Under the pieces are notes generated by a model. It was not told the origin of the DNA. It was given only the letters and a program-made list of their open reading frames with translations, and did no database searches. From the NCBI GenBank assembly GCA_022606425.2, contig JAHDVF020000178.1, forward strand, positions 992,001-1,056,000: a stretch of DNA of 64,000 bases, read 5' to 3'. A program made the position numbers and the translations under genes. Shown piece by piece: positions 22,021 through 33,126 of the stretch (position 1 is its first letter; each line of letters starts with the position of its first letter). This stretch comes from Lepidostoma basale (lineage: Eukaryota > Arthropoda > Insecta > Trichoptera > Lepidostomatidae).

Positions 22021-22110
22021 AACTAGCATTATTATTTCAGTGCCCTTGAGATGATTCATTCATATAGATGGCGCTCCATAAATCATCCGATTTATTATTA
22101 TTACTTTATC

Positions 22111-22203
22111 AATCACCGGTTTCGCTCCCGCCGGCGCTTTGTCAGGGTGAGAGAGTTCAATGGAAGCTCCGGTGGCAGAAGCGAAATCGGTTGGTGTTAC
22201 CAA
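22111..22203. repeat. H5 foldback relic
   Basis: ATCACCGGTTTCGCTCCCGC and GAAGCGAAATCGGTTGGTG are inverted H5-like ends around CTTTGTCAGGGTGAGAGAG. The core on the minus strand reads CTGACAA. Degenerate. Confidence 0.4.
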
Positions 22204-22224
22204 ATAAAGTGGTGTTAATATAAA

Positions 22225-22416
22225 TTATTTAAAATGGACCGTATACCGTAGACCGATAGGGTCAGTGATGCAGACGTACTGCAGAGAGTCAATAGAAAGC
22301 TGTTGTAGAGTGTGAACATTAAAAAGGTCTCATATTTGGGTTATGTGCTAAGGGGAGAAAAATATCACCTCCTTCGACTGATATTAATGGGTAAAGTGGA
22401 GGGACGTCGGGGAGTC
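22225..22416 (+). mobile_element. LINE-E fragment
   Basis: RVSDADVLQRVNRKLL, a stop, VNIKKVSYLGYVLRGEKYHL and LRLILMGKVEGRRG match LINE-E at 11,868. It ends abruptly at 22,416, where another sequence begins. Confidence 0.65.
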
Positions 22417-22900
22417 CTCCTCCAACAAACATCTCCATTCCATCCTGTATCTGGCCGCCATCTTCTAGTTTTGCTGCTCCAGGATCCGACAGTACGTTTG
22501 CCAGGTCGGGTATTCGAGGTTAGTCCGGCTATATTTCTTGAAGTGTTCGTAACGTTGTTTTTTTTACGAGGTTAGGTTGTTGGCCTAACGCCCAACCGCC
22601 TTACCAGGGTGTTCCTTCCTTTTGCTGGAGTGGGCGGTTTGTGGCTCCAAAAATCGCCATTCACCCTCTCTCTGTTAGCTGTGGTACATCACTATATGAG
22701 TACGTCTAATATGTCACACCTAGGGTTTGCGGGATCATAAAGATCACACGTGGACGCTAGAGAGTCGGACTAGATGGTAGTGTTGTTGATGTTAGCATTT
22801 ACTGGGACGCATACCTTTCAGCACAGTATGTCACCCCACGGCCCTAATCATCCATTCAAATCCCAATATGAATTTAATGACAGAACACATTTTTCTATCG
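22417..22900. other. Unassigned, possibly transposon-derived
   Basis: The minus strand of 22,417-22,540 reads TNLEYPTWQTYCRILEQQN, a stop, then KMAARYRMEWRCLLEED, which may be a LINE tail I cannot place. The remainder shows no recognised feature. Confidence 0.25.
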
Positions 22901-22901
22901 C

Positions 22902-23035
22902 AATTTTTATTGTCACGTGAATTCTACCAGACCAAAGACAGCGTGACTTTTTTAACACTGTTATCGCCGGGAATCGAGCCCGGAAATTTCGGTATGACAG
23001 ACATAGTTGTTGTCATTCTGCCACCAAGACTATCA
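22902..23035 (-). mobile_element. SINE-1 head (tRNA-like part)
   Basis: Minus strand carries a B-box-like region (GGGAATCGAGCCC at about 22,969-22,981 in reverse) and GTCACGTGAATTCTACCAGA, AAAGACAGCGTGAC downstream of it. The 3' part is missing. Confidence 0.65.
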
Positions 23036-23239
23036 ACTTTTTTACACGTATGTAAATACTCCATAAAACATCCTGAAATATTCAGGTCACACGCAAAAAA
23101 TAACGTTCCTACTCTCATTCACGGAGTGTGTACAAATTCCAAATTTAAAACGTTTAATTTATCGAGGACATTAAATTACATCGAGTGTAATTATTTTGCC
23201 ACAGTTATGTGTGAGGAGATAAAATGACTGTAGCAAAAG

Positions 23240-23555
23240 GAACAGGGAACAGCATGCCGCCGGCGGCATGGCGCGCGGGCGGCGTGCGATGCGATGTGCG
23301 CTACAGCGGCAGCGGTCCGCTGCTAATTTATAAGGCCGGTATCCATCCACGCTCGTATACCCTGTTAATTTACACGAGCTTTTTGCCCTTGGCGCGGTAA
23401 CAATTCTCCTCTTTTTTTATTATCATCTTTGTTGTTTTTCCGGCGTTTCGCTTTTTCGAGACATGTTTATGTGACCGTGTCGGAGCCGCGGTAGGTACGT
23501 ACCGAGTAGATAAAGTTACCCCTAGGTAAGTCTGCGCTGGTGACGTCATAGTCGA
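23240..23555. promoter_or_regulatory. GC-rich island with palindrome and TGACGTCA site
   Basis: Strikingly GC-rich for this window. It contains a perfect 18-bp palindrome CATGCCGCCGGCGGCATG (23,253-23,270), TTTATAAGG near 23,326, AGGTAAGT resembling a splice donor at 23,527, and a perfect TGACGTCA octamer at 23,543-23,550 (the CREB/ATF consensus). No open frame is convincing. Could be a promoter, a non-coding 5' exon or an enhancer; this is inference from composition and short motifs. Confidence 0.35.
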
Positions 23556-23727
23556 AGGCAAAGTTTTATAAATCGTAGCCATGGAGTTATGCTTTACTTG
23601 TATCCAATTCAAAACTATATAAATACATTTTTTGAGATTTTTTCCTTTAAATTCTTATCGAAAGAAACTCTAATCGCCTCTCCTTGAATTCCACCTTATT
23701 TGAAATATAATTTACTTAAGAAGTTAA

Positions 23728-24112
23728 AGCTGGAAAAAAATTATGCAAGTAGGATAAATACCGTAGAAATAAGATCATTGAGACGAATGTACGGAAAAAT
23801 GATATATGATAGAATATCGAACGACGAAGACGAAACTAGGGAGAAATGTAAGGCAATATAAGTCAAATTAAAAAAGGATCCCTGAATTGGTTTGGACATA
23901 TGGAACGAATGGATGAGAGAAGAATGGTTAAAATGTCGTACACAAGCTGGGTGAGTGGAAAGAGAAGCCGTGAACGACTACGCAAAGCATGGCACGACCG
24001 AATTAATAATTTTTTTACATAGGTACGACTTAGAAGTCAAGAAAAATCGACGAGTGTGCATGTTACAATGTATGAATGTAGAGGAAGCTCGAGAGTTATG
24101 GGATCTTAGGTA
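23728..24112 (+). mobile_element. LINE-A fragment, diverged
   Basis: RSLRRMYGKMIYDRIS, KKGSLNWFGHMERMDERRMV, SYTSWVSGKRSR and CMNVEEARELW in shifting frames; it belongs with the NDE/VSGKRSRG subfamily seen at 18,311. It stops before the tail. Confidence 0.7.
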
Positions 24113-25060
24113 AATCCATATCCAAGATCCTAAATAAAACATTAAGACACGCTATTGCAATGGTATCTTTAAGATGATTGGTTGGTATTTCTACGGATAT
24201 TTTTGCTGATGCTGACATAAATTTGGTTGACTCTAGCAGTGCGCAGGCAGCAGGCAGTAGCTGCCGGTAATATCATTGGGGGCTTACGGCCTTATCACTG
24301 GCTCCTCGCGAAATAACAAAGATAAATGCCACCGGCCAATTTCCGAGTCTCGCCTGAATTGTTATTTAAGCACATTACCATCTGTTTGCTGAATTTCGCA
24401 AATCCGCAGCAATTTATTTAATTGTAAATAATTTCTTTCGCACTGTTGACGATGTTTATATTTATTTAAAGATTTTGGTATCATTAACAGAATTGCAGGG
24501 TGTCCTTGATACTGCTAGCGTAGTTAATTTTATGATTTAGTTTTCTTTGTGAAACTTAAAAACTTCAGATTACTCCACCTGCTATCCTTATAATATTAAA
24601 AATGTGAATTATTTCTTTCAAATTGATGAAAACTTATTTGTTCTTTAAGTTAATTATATAATATTATACTAGCGGACCTGACAATGCTTCGCTTTTGCTA
24701 AATTTAAGTACAATATATACATAATAAATAAATCAAATAAATATATTTCCTACTGTATTCGTCATCACTTAGTGTTGTAGATTTAAGTACAAATAAATAC
24801 GATTGAAGATCGATATCGATTCATTTATTATATAATATAAATTTAATTAATGTTGAAAGCAACGGGAAACTACCACATTAAAGGGCCCAGGTAGCATCCT
24901 AAGCAAAATAATCCCTTCGATTCAAAATAGCGAAGCAATAAATTGAATCGTGTTTTAATTTTCTTGCCTTTTCATACCTATACTGTTTTGCTGGATAGTT
25001 TTATAATTAAAACTAAGAATTGAAATCATTGATATTAGTATTTATAATACAATTTTCATT
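24113..25060. other. Mostly unassigned sequence
   Basis: TACTAGCGGACCTGACAATG at 24,668 resembles the starts of other interspersed repeats here (35,898 and 48,271). Otherwise nothing recognised. Confidence 0.3.
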
Positions 25061-25061
25061 A

Positions 25062-25440
25062 TCAAATCAAATCAAATCAGTTTATTAACTCAAATGACAT
25101 TACAAACAGGAAAATGTTTAAGGCATCTATCAGGTAAAATATTATAAAAATACAACATACCTAGTACTAGGAACGCATTAGAGATGGTTCGACATTAGGA
25201 AGACAAGATACTTTCTAAAGTCAAGAGTATTTGTCTCCTGAACGTACCTTTATTAATATGAAAGACGTCGATCTCCGAGGAGACCGCGTTCAGTGGACTA
25301 ATTGCTCTTCCCACCGGTATCACCAGAGGCAGATTGGTTCTGGTTGCCGGTAGGTAAAACAATCTGTGCTGTTGCTGTCGGAGAATTCTATCAGGGACAA
25401 AAAGACCCACACCCTCTAGCACGGCCAAGTTCTCGAAATA
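25062..25440 (-). mobile_element. LINE-C 3' end fragment with GATTT tail
   Basis: Minus strand: LFVPDRILRQQQHRLFYLPA, TRTNLPLVIPVGRAISPLN, SEIDVFHINKGTFRRQILLT, then sequence ending in GATTT repeats (25,063-25,080 in reverse). The plus-strand copy at 42,470-42,889 has the same protein and tail. This is a LINE ORF2 C-terminus of a family distinct from A to G. Confidence 0.75.
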
Positions 25441-25678
25441 TCCCTAGATTAATTTAAAGAAACGGGTAATGAGATGTCCATCTCTTCTCTCTAGTAAATA
25501 TCTCATTATTATGAAGATGGAATTTGGTAGTGCCAAAACTTGAACAAAGTTCTTTGCATCCGGAACTAAGGGTTTTGTCTCCTAAACCACCACCCGATTG
25601 CACATGCAATTTTGAAAATATGTGAATCCAATTTTGTAGTGATTCATTTATTAACATTTTTTGTATTTAATCTTAAAG

Positions 25679-25877
25679 GTGGCACGATCAAATAAATCAA
25701 ATATTGAATGTCGGCCATGTGAGGAGTCAGAGAAATCGACGCACGTGCATGACACGATGTATGAATGTTGAGGAAGCGAGAGAAATATGTCAGGAAAGAA
25801 ATGTGTGGCAGTCCATTCTTTCTGCCTTCCCCTCCTGGGAGACGGTGTGATGGTTAGTTAGTTAGTTAGTTAGTGTC
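25679..25877 (+). mobile_element. LINE-A 3' end fragment
   Basis: WHDQINQILNVGHVRSQRNR, CMNVEEAREICQERNVWQSI, then SAFPSWETV, ending in five GTTA repeats. Confidence 0.8.
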
Positions 25878-26589
25878 TTAAAGGACAAAACATTATTTTT
25901 TAAATTAAAAAAGACTTATGTTGAGACTGAGACACGATGATAATAATGAATTAAAATATTATTAATGGATTTTTACAATATTTTTTTTTAACTATTCTTA
26001 AAATAAATAAATTCAATAAAAAAATTGCAAAGACATTTTTGACAAACTTGAGTTGGAATTCCATAATGAAGATTTTTTAATCTTGTTAAACAATCTTGTT
26101 AAAAATTGAATACAAATTTTTAAAAGATCTTTCATTTTGTAAAGTAATGCGCAATTGTTTCACCATTATTTCCATAAATCTATTCACAAAGCAATGCTAC
26201 ATTATTCCACATTTTTTCCCGTATGCGGTACTGATACCAATTTTGCACAGAGCCACCTGGTGTCCTGATGTACCTACAAAAATATAGGCACCCTTAAGTA
26301 GATTTATCCATAGGGTGTTTCCTTAGAAGGCACATAACTGTTACCCTCGGAATTACATATAATGTAGGTCGCCGCGAACCATTGTAGCAAGAAACGAAAT
26401 TACCTGTTTTCTTTGTCCCTTTCTTCCGCCAATTCGTACTATTCCGATATGGATAATGAAGAGTTCTTTATCTGATTCCATGTGTGGTGAAATGAATGAG
26501 ATACGGGCCCTTAAAGGGCGATTCGCGACTGTTACAAAAATTAAATCTCTGGAAATTCCTTCGATTAAAACTTTGTACCTACGTTGTTT
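25878..26589. other. Unassigned AT-rich sequence
   Basis: Minus- and plus-strand open frames overlap at 26,353-26,590 without recognisable motifs. Confidence 0.3.
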
Positions 26590-26815
26590 AAAACATTTTT
26601 TTCCTAAATCTTCTTCTTCTTCATATATAGATCTTGCGATTTGTTTATGCAGTTTTTCTTGTGCTGAAGACGACCAGCCTACTCTCCATCTCTTTGGTGG
26701 TCGTCCTGGTGGTATACGGCTTCTGGAGTCTCGTGCATCACGATCTAAGGAATCTTCGCTGGATCCATCCATACATGTATCTGTAGTTATTCTTGGAATA
26801 ACGTAATTCATCTTT
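26590..26815 (-). mobile_element. LINE-B terminal fragment
   Basis: Minus strand: SRIPPGRPPKRWRVGWSSSA, then KLHKQIARSIYEEEED from the AGA-rich tail. GRPPKRW matches LINE-B at 766. The frame runs past the tail into unrelated sequence. Confidence 0.55.
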
Positions 26816-27169
26816 AGGGTCCGATGAGTTTTAAACGCAAAACCTTAATGAAACAATATGCGATATCTTGGGCTAACACTATATAAACAGTTCATTCACA
26901 TTCATTCAATTAATATTCAAACATTCTGAAACTATGACTTTTTTTAATTACCAGCCTTTTGTCTTTAAACTCATCTTCAATTATGAAGTATCGCGCTTAA
27001 ATGTTTTATTAAACTCATAACGAAGATTTTAACACATTGTAAGATATAATTGTACGTAACATTAGAAATCTTATTTTATCATTATTTTGTTTCCACGTTT
27101 ATGACACCTAATAATAAAATGCTTTATTACTCAAAATATATTAATTAATCTTGGGTGTCAAATATACGT

Positions 27170-27272
27170 ATGTAATTCGTCTAAGAGATATCATTTATAC
27201 ATCAATTATTCTACTTTCACCTTTCTTTTGCTGTTTAATGCTTCACTTTCATACATAAGGGTCGGCGTGTTG
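27170..27272 (-). mobile_element. LINE-A internal fragment
   Basis: Minus strand: TLMYESEALNSKRKVKV and ISLRRI, matching the SEAWNWQKKDESR region of LINE-A. Confidence 0.65.
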
Positions 27273-27648
27273 TTTTTGTACCGACCTTTATCGATTTCTA
27301 TGTAAGCATATTTTTAAACTGTCATTTGGCGGTATATATAATCTAAGAATACTGAGAGAAATAAATTTGTTCGTTCCCTACAACTAAAGCAGAGCAAGGG
27401 GTTATTTCTTATTTTATACCCTGAATTGCCACACACAGGGATTCGGAAGTTCTCGCGTATTCCAAATAAGGCGGTAATCGAGATATATGGTACTTCTATA
27501 GATGCAGCCATAGTAAATTTTGGAACATTATAAAATAAACAAGGAGATAACTGTCATATTTTCATTAACATACTTCGATTGATCTTCATTTTCCATTCTA
27601 AAATGATTTGGCTTAAGCTGTAATTATGTAAAGAGCAAATAGAGAGAC

Positions 27649-27683
27649 CAGAAGATGGCAGCAAGCTGCCGAAACCGGTTGAC
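27649..27683 (+). ncRNA. Hammerhead-like motif H5, U4-to-A variant
   Basis: CAGAAGA core (U4 replaced by A), extra T, perfect 5-bp helix II GGCAG/CTGCC with CAAG loop, GAAA (27,671-27,674), CCGG, TT. The copy at 57,384 shares the same U4 change, so it is a subfamily trait. Expected to be inactive. Confidence 0.35.
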
Positions 27684-27780
27684 GATAAACATAAGTGGAA
27701 CACATTAAATACTCGTATATAATAATAAAGAAATTTTGTATATTTTATTTTGTTTGTTTTATAATAATATGTAAAGAGTT

Positions 27781-28164
27781 CGGTATCTATTTGGCAAAGG
27801 GTCCCAACTGCTTTTTTTATGAATTTCACAGGAGAGCAAAAATAAGATTTTTACATTTCTTTGATTATTTATATTTTTTACTTGTGTTCCAAATTGTTTA
27901 TTTCAAATGTCAATTTACGAAGCATAACTTTATCTACAAGATATCAGTAACTTAATTAAAAAATGTATATATGTAGGTATATTAAAAAAAAATAGGAGTT
28001 GAATGCAATTGTACATACATAAAAACACATAAAAATGTAATAAAAAATACAGCTCTAACGTTTTGTCAAAACATAAAGTGTGCAAAAATAATACTGATGA
28101 TATATCATATATAACTCAATTTCATGAAAAAACGTATCTGGGACCTTTTGCCAAATAAGTACCG
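27781..28164. mobile_element. MITE family M1, copy 1, with AGTT duplication
   Basis: Inverted ends CGGTATCTATTTGGCAAAGG (27,781-27,800) and CCTTTTGCCAAATAAGTACCG (ending 28,164). AGTT directly precedes (27,777-27,780) and directly follows (28,165-28,168). Interior has CAGGAGAGCAAAAATAAG and GTTTTGTCAAAACATAAAGT, shared with copies at 49,235 and 50,533. No transposase; non-autonomous. Confidence 0.8.
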
Positions 28165-28168
28165 AGTT

Positions 28169-28904
28169 ATTCAACAAAATAATAATAATAATGCTGTATT
28201 AAACTATCGTAGAAATATATTAGATAAGTAAGTTTGTTTAATGTGTAGTTGAATTGTGTAACATAGATAATAATGCAAGTACTTTATCAAGACTTGTACC
28301 CCGATGTACGCAATGCTCTCTTTGCCCTATCTGCTATCTCGTTTGCCGACAGACAGGCGCTTTGAGAGCGTTAATATGTTTCCCAAACAGTGTAATTACA
28401 ACAAATTTATTATGCGTTAACGAATATTTATTCCTTCTTAATTTAAAAGCTGCCCCACGGCCAGCCGTGATGGGGTGATGGGGCAGGTCTCTCTTTATAA
28501 ATGATTAAGCAAGTAATTGCTCTCATTCGTTCCCGAAGGGGCGACCTTTTACCTTACAACAATGTCCCTTTGCACTAGATTTATGCTTAAGGGTAGTTGA
28601 ATGGTTTCACAGCCCTAAGAGGCTACAATAGGTACTCCATTTCAGAAACCTAATTCATTTTAAATGTGAAAGAAAGTAATGTCGGCGATTCATAATTATA
28701 AGGGTACGTAGTTACAATTAGCAATAACTGTGTGTCTAAATCAGACACATTTAAGTGAAACATAAAATGACTCTCCCCATATGTATAACAGCTAGTATAA
28801 AAGGGGTCTTTATTTGATCATCACCTTGAAAAAGGGCGTTTTTTGTGACTACAAAAAATTTACCTTATGTTATAAATTTACAAGGATTATCCGAAATTCG
28901 AGCA
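28169..28904. other. Unassigned sequence
   Basis: TCAACAAAATAATAATAATA at 28,172 is a SINE-1 3' terminus. A plus frame at 28,254-28,478 resembles nothing I recognise. The rest is unremarkable. Confidence 0.3.
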
Positions 28905-29050
28905 GTTTCTAGAATGTTTCAAGAGGTTTTGAGATTTCTAGAAAACTCTAGAAGATTTCTAGAGGACTCTAGAAGATTTTTAGAAGACTCTAAAAGATTT
29001 CCAGTAGACTCTAGAAGTTTCCTAGAAGATATTTAGAAGACTTCTGAAGA
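28905..29050. repeat. 21-bp tandem repeat
   Basis: About six units of the type GATTTCTAGAAGACTCTAGAA. Because the period is a multiple of three, the plus strand reads as repeated RFLEDSR, giving a spurious protein-like frame from 28,845. TCTAGA-rich units are also self-complementary. Confidence 0.8.
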
Positions 29051-29382
29051 ATGCTGACTGGTGCAGTGATATCCAATGCCATTGTGAGTACCAGCAAAAG
29101 TGGTGTGCCGAGTTCCATTTGTTGAACTCTCTCACGACTTTCTCTAAAGCGAAATTAAACAGCATGGGGGAAATGAGAAAAATCCTGTCTCAGCCCAGTC
29201 ATGACTTCAAATCCCTCGGTTATTTCTCCTTCGATTCTCACCGCGGCTTTTGACCCAGAGAGACACGCATTTGTGGCTCTAACAGCCTTTACGATAATTG
29301 TGTTTAATTTAGCATAGCATTAAAAAGGAAAAGAATGATTTCCTGTTTACGAACCGATATAACATAATCTTCTAATTCAGGT

Positions 29383-29592
29383 CCCCCCAGCGTTGGCGAT
29401 CACAGCAGCAAAGGAATCTCTATCCTACGCCACTTGGAACAGGTTCTGGACTCTGGTCATTTCTGTCCAATATTTTATGTTCCGCAGCCAGGACAACTGC
29501 CTTCTACCAACTCCCCGACGTCCCTCTACTTTATCCATTAAAATCAGTCGAAGGAGTTGGTATTTTTCTTCCCTTAGCACATGACCTAAATA
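29383..29592 (-). mobile_element. LINE-E fragment
   Basis: Minus strand: YLGHVLREEKYQLLRLILMD, KVEGRRGVGRRQLSWLR, then DRDSFAAVIANAGGT. Matches the C-terminal order of LINE-E. Confidence 0.75.
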
Positions 29593-29594
29593 TA

Positions 29595-29855
29595 TGATAT
29601 ATTAATATATGACATTATATGATATATTTTGTAAATATAAGGGTCTTATATTATAGTTTTTGTAAATGTATCGGCTTTATATGATATTTTTTGTAAGTGT
29701 ACCGGCGTAGTATATTTTTTGTAAACATACCGGGTTTGTGTGATATTTTTTGTAAATGTACCAGCTTTATGGTATTCAATATTTTTTTTGTAAATGTAAA
29801 ATTTTTGTAAGTCTACAGGCATTATATAATATTTTTTTTAAATGCATAACATGAG
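29595..29855. repeat. Tandem array of roughly 40-bp units
   Basis: About seven imperfect copies of TTTTTTGTAAATGTACCGGC followed by TTTATATGATA. Unit length drifts and some units are partial. Confidence 0.75.
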
Positions 29856-29894
29856 AGTTTCAATTTTATACCTCCATATAAATCTAACGAACAT

Positions 29895-30025
29895 TAATTC
29901 GTTACACCGTCTCTCTGATTGGGTAGGCGCCTCACTGTTCTTTCCTGATATACTATACTTCTCTCGTTTCCTTAACATTGACACATCGTGTCATGCACTC
30001 ACGTCGGTTTTTCGAATTTGATTGA
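29895..30025 (-). mobile_element. LINE-A 3' fragment, decayed
   Basis: Minus strand: RRECMTRCVNVKETREVYS, matching the RACMTRCMNVEEAREVCQ segment, with a diverged end (CACCGTCTCTCTGATTGGG). Confidence 0.65.
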
Positions 30026-30430
30026 CCCATCTTTTCTTTGGTCTGATTATATTTAATGTTCCATTTACGACTTATGTTCTTACATTGCAAGCGGTCAAAA
30101 TAAGAAAATAGCACTGATTTGAGACTATACATCACGTATAACAAAACAATTTATGCCAATTAAATTGTTAATTAAGCATTTGTGCTTGATTTCGTGAAAC
30201 ATCCGATGGTTGCAAACTAATTTATAAGTACACATGTCTGCGCGTTCAAAGCGACATCTATGTTTGAGAAACTGCTTTATTTGAACTGACATCTTGTACC
30301 AATGAATTAAGTAACTTTATTTTTTTAAATGTAGAGGTCGCTATTTACTATATATAACCAACACTTTCATATCTTCTTTATTATATTATATTATAACACA
30401 CTTGCCATTTTTTAGTTTTAATCCTAGGGA

Positions 30431-30879
30431 ATAAATGAAAGTAGAATAAATGCAGTAGAAATGAGATCACTTAGACGAATGTGTTGATACTCTGTGAATG
30501 ATAGTGTCGAATGAAAATATAATAAGTGAATGCGGTGCGAATGATGTGTTATAAACAAAATAATGAAAGGATCATTAAGATGGTTTGGACATATGCAAAT
30601 GAATGAAGAAAAAATTACTGAAGAAAGAATGGTAAAAATTTTATATGTTAACGATGTAAATGGAACCAGAAATAGAGGAAGACCGAGGAAAACGTGGCAC
30701 GATCAAATAAATCAAATATTGAATGTCGGCCATGTGAGGAGTCAGAGAAATCGCGCGTGCATGATACGATGTATGAATGTTGAGGAAGTGAGAGAAATAT
30801 GTCAGGAAAGAAAAGTGTGGCAGTCCATTCTTTTTGCCTACCCCTTCAGGGAGACGGCGTGATGGTTAGTTAGTTAGTT
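30431..30879 (+). mobile_element. LINE-A inserted at a SINE-1 end, with exact target duplication
   Basis: NESRINAVEMRSLRRMC then frameshifts, then an open run KGSLRWFGHMQMNEEKITEE, VKILYVNDVNGTRNRGRPRK and CQERKVWQSILFAYPFRETA; TTAG repeats end it. ATCCTAGGGA occurs at 30,421-30,430 and again at 30,880-30,889, an exact 10-bp target duplication made from the 3' end of the neighbouring SINE-1. Confidence 0.85.
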
Positions 30880-31105
30880 ATCCTAGGGATTGGTTTGCAG
30901 CCAAGTCTTATATATTTGGTGGATCTCGGGATGCCACTTGGGCCTTTAATGTATTAGTTTCCCGTTCCCTTCCCTATTTGTGTATACAATAGATAATTTG
31001 AAAGTAAATACTGTATACAACTTTGTAGGTATTGATTCTCATGACATGTGATAAATAGCCAGTCTATTGCCATATTGTCACGGGAACTCTACAGGACAAA
31101 AGTAA
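30880..31105 (-). mobile_element. SINE-1 3' body
   Basis: ATCCTAGGGATTGGTTTGCA, GGGATGCCACTTGGGCC, ATTCTCATGACATGTGATA and GTCACGGGAACTCTACAG are in the order seen at 18,169 and 60,961. The tRNA-like head is missing. Confidence 0.7.
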
Positions 31106-31194
31106 CTTTATAAATATATAATAAATATTGGCTTAAAATTTTCAGTATTCCTCCGTTATACGAGTACCTACAATTACGCCTATATCGAAAAAAA

Positions 31195-31925
31195 ATACTT
31201 CTTCTTCATCTTCTTTTGACCATTGGTCTGTTCCTGAAATCAGGTTGGCTTCTCTTGGGAGTTTGCGGGGTTTGCTTTGTTTGGGCGGTCTTCCGGAGGG
31301 ACGGCAGGAATCCGATGCGCCACAGTATGTGGGATTCTGGTGGGATCCATCCTCTGCACGTGCGCATTTTAGTATCTTCTGCGTTGTCTGCCCCATCTCA
31401 CGACATCTTCCACCTTGCAGATCTCGCGGATAGCCGTGTTCCTCACCCTATCTCGAATAGTCCTTCCTGCTATCGTCCTCAGCGTCCTCATCTCTGCTAC
31501 CCGTACTTTAGCCTTCTTTCTTGTGGTATCCGCTCTAGTCTCAATGGTATAGGCCTTACGCAGGTTTTATATATTCTGACCTTACTGACAGTTCTCATAT
31601 ACTTGTTTTTCCATATTATATCCTTGAGACAACCTGATACCGCCGAAGCCTTGTTGACTTGTCTTATTATTTCAATGACAAGATCATTTTGACTGAGCAG
31701 ATCCATTCCCAGATATCTAAACTTTGCAATCTGTTCCAGCATTCTGTCATTTAAGGATAACCTGCATCCTAAGGGTTATTTTGAGAATGTCATGGCTTTT
31801 GTTTTCTCAACTGAGATCATCATATTGAAGTTGGCGGCCGATGTCTGAAATCTATTTTAAAGTCTTTGCAGTTCGTCTTTCGACCTGCTATCAGTGCAGC
31901 ATCGTCCACGAAAAAATACCTTTAT
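31195..31925 (-). mobile_element. LINE-B fragment including the RT active-site box
   Basis: Minus strand begins at 31,925 with FFVDDAALIA: FVDD is the RT motif C box (usually F/YADD in LINEs). Then KFRYLGMDLLSQNDLVIEII, VNKASAVSGCLKDIIWKNKY, MRTVSKVRIYKTCVRPI, and in other frames VAEMRTLRTIAGRTIRDRVR, VEDVVRWGRQRR and HVQRMD. The longest LINE-B copy here; several stops and frameshifts. Confidence 0.8.
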
Positions 31926-32775
31926 ACAAAATAGATATTTATTTATTTATTTTGCATAAATTAAAAATTTTGTGTTGATCTATAATATTTTAGGAAATAA
32001 TAAAGAAAGTACAATAGTGATGTTTATGAATCTCCAGGTGTTTATAAATATTCTATATCTTTTAGCTACAGAATATTCAAGATCATTTGGCCCCAAACAG
32101 TGTCAAATGACGTTGTCTGGGCTATGGCAGGCGAAAGGCCAATCAGAGAACAATTCGCTAAGCGCGAATATTTGATTGGTCACGCCCCGAGACGGAACTC
32201 AGCCTGCATCGCAAAGGGTGCACTCATAAAGTAGATCGGAGTCCTACACGTTAAACAGCAAGCCTTACATGAAATGGTGTCAGGCGTTACGATAAATATG
32301 TGATATGATTCGAGCATAAACAATGAAGAATGAAAAATACACGGAACAGAAGCATAAAATCCGACATGTGTCCATGAGTACTATCATTCTATGAATGTAC
32401 TACCTATATACAAAGCTAGAGTAAATAAGTATATCGAGGTAGAAGAGTATGGCAATCCTTCCGAGAAAAGCCGTGACGCTTAGTTAGCTAAAAGCTATAA
32501 ATAAAACCGCAGTTAGTTTCAGTCTCTTACTCATAGTTTTTATTTTTTGGCTTTGCATACCGTTTGGAGTTGACGTGTATTTGCTGACATATATTTGTTT
32601 ATTGGGTTCCAGTTATTGTTGTATTTTAGACCAGAGAATTTAATAGTAAGAATTAACTCTTGGAATGTTTTGATCTAGGACAATAAAACTAACAAAATCG
32701 TTTAGAGTAAATCTTTCGGTTAAACCATTTCTTTGGGACAAATCACACATAAATCTCTTTAAAAAAACAATTATA
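31926..32775. other. Mostly unassigned; LINE-D scrap at 32,185-32,245
   Basis: GAGACGGAACTCAGCCTGCA at 32,199 matches LINE-D at 5855. A possible LINE-A end (CCGAGAAAAGCCGTGACGC, TTAGTTAG) lies at about 32,400-32,485. Nothing else recognised. Confidence 0.4.
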
Positions 32776-33126
32776 GTGTCACTTTATAAGGACTTGGACT
32801 TGGATCTTCTGGCTTACAGAGGTTCAGCTCTAATGGCTATTCCTCTTACGTCTGTAGGAAACATTGATGGAATGCGATTTGGTAGTTGTTTTATGATGGG
32901 GCTAAATGTATGGCCCGGAGTGTCCCTCCGAAAGAGGGCGAGGGGAGATTTAGGGTTTGTTCTAATCCTTTTTAACGACAAAATCAGTGATGATGAAAAA
33001 AGTGACAATGTATTCCTTAATGAATCTACTATAGTCACAGCGGACGTAACAGTCACGGATGAAAAAATGTATCCAATAAATATTAAAATAAGACGAAAAA
33101 AAATCGTATATAAATACACGATTTAA
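32776..33126 (+). other. Unrecognised 116-codon open frame
   Basis: Starts MSLYKDLDLDLLAYRGSAL and includes SVGNIDGMRFGSCFMMGLNV, then an acidic stretch NDKISDDEKSDN and a Lys/Arg-rich end. No domain known to me. The opposite strand is also open (32,814-33,119). GGACTTGGACTTGGATCTTC at 32,794 occurs in reverse near 61,293, so at least its 5' part is repetitive. Chance frame, transposon remnant or exon cannot be separated. Confidence 0.2.

Noticed and set aside
23253..23270. 18-bp palindrome as a transposon end
   Set aside because: It occurs once, with no partner or flanking duplication.
28905..29050. CRISPR-like or coding repeat
   Set aside because: Units are contiguous with no spacers; a 21-bp minisatellite explains both strands.
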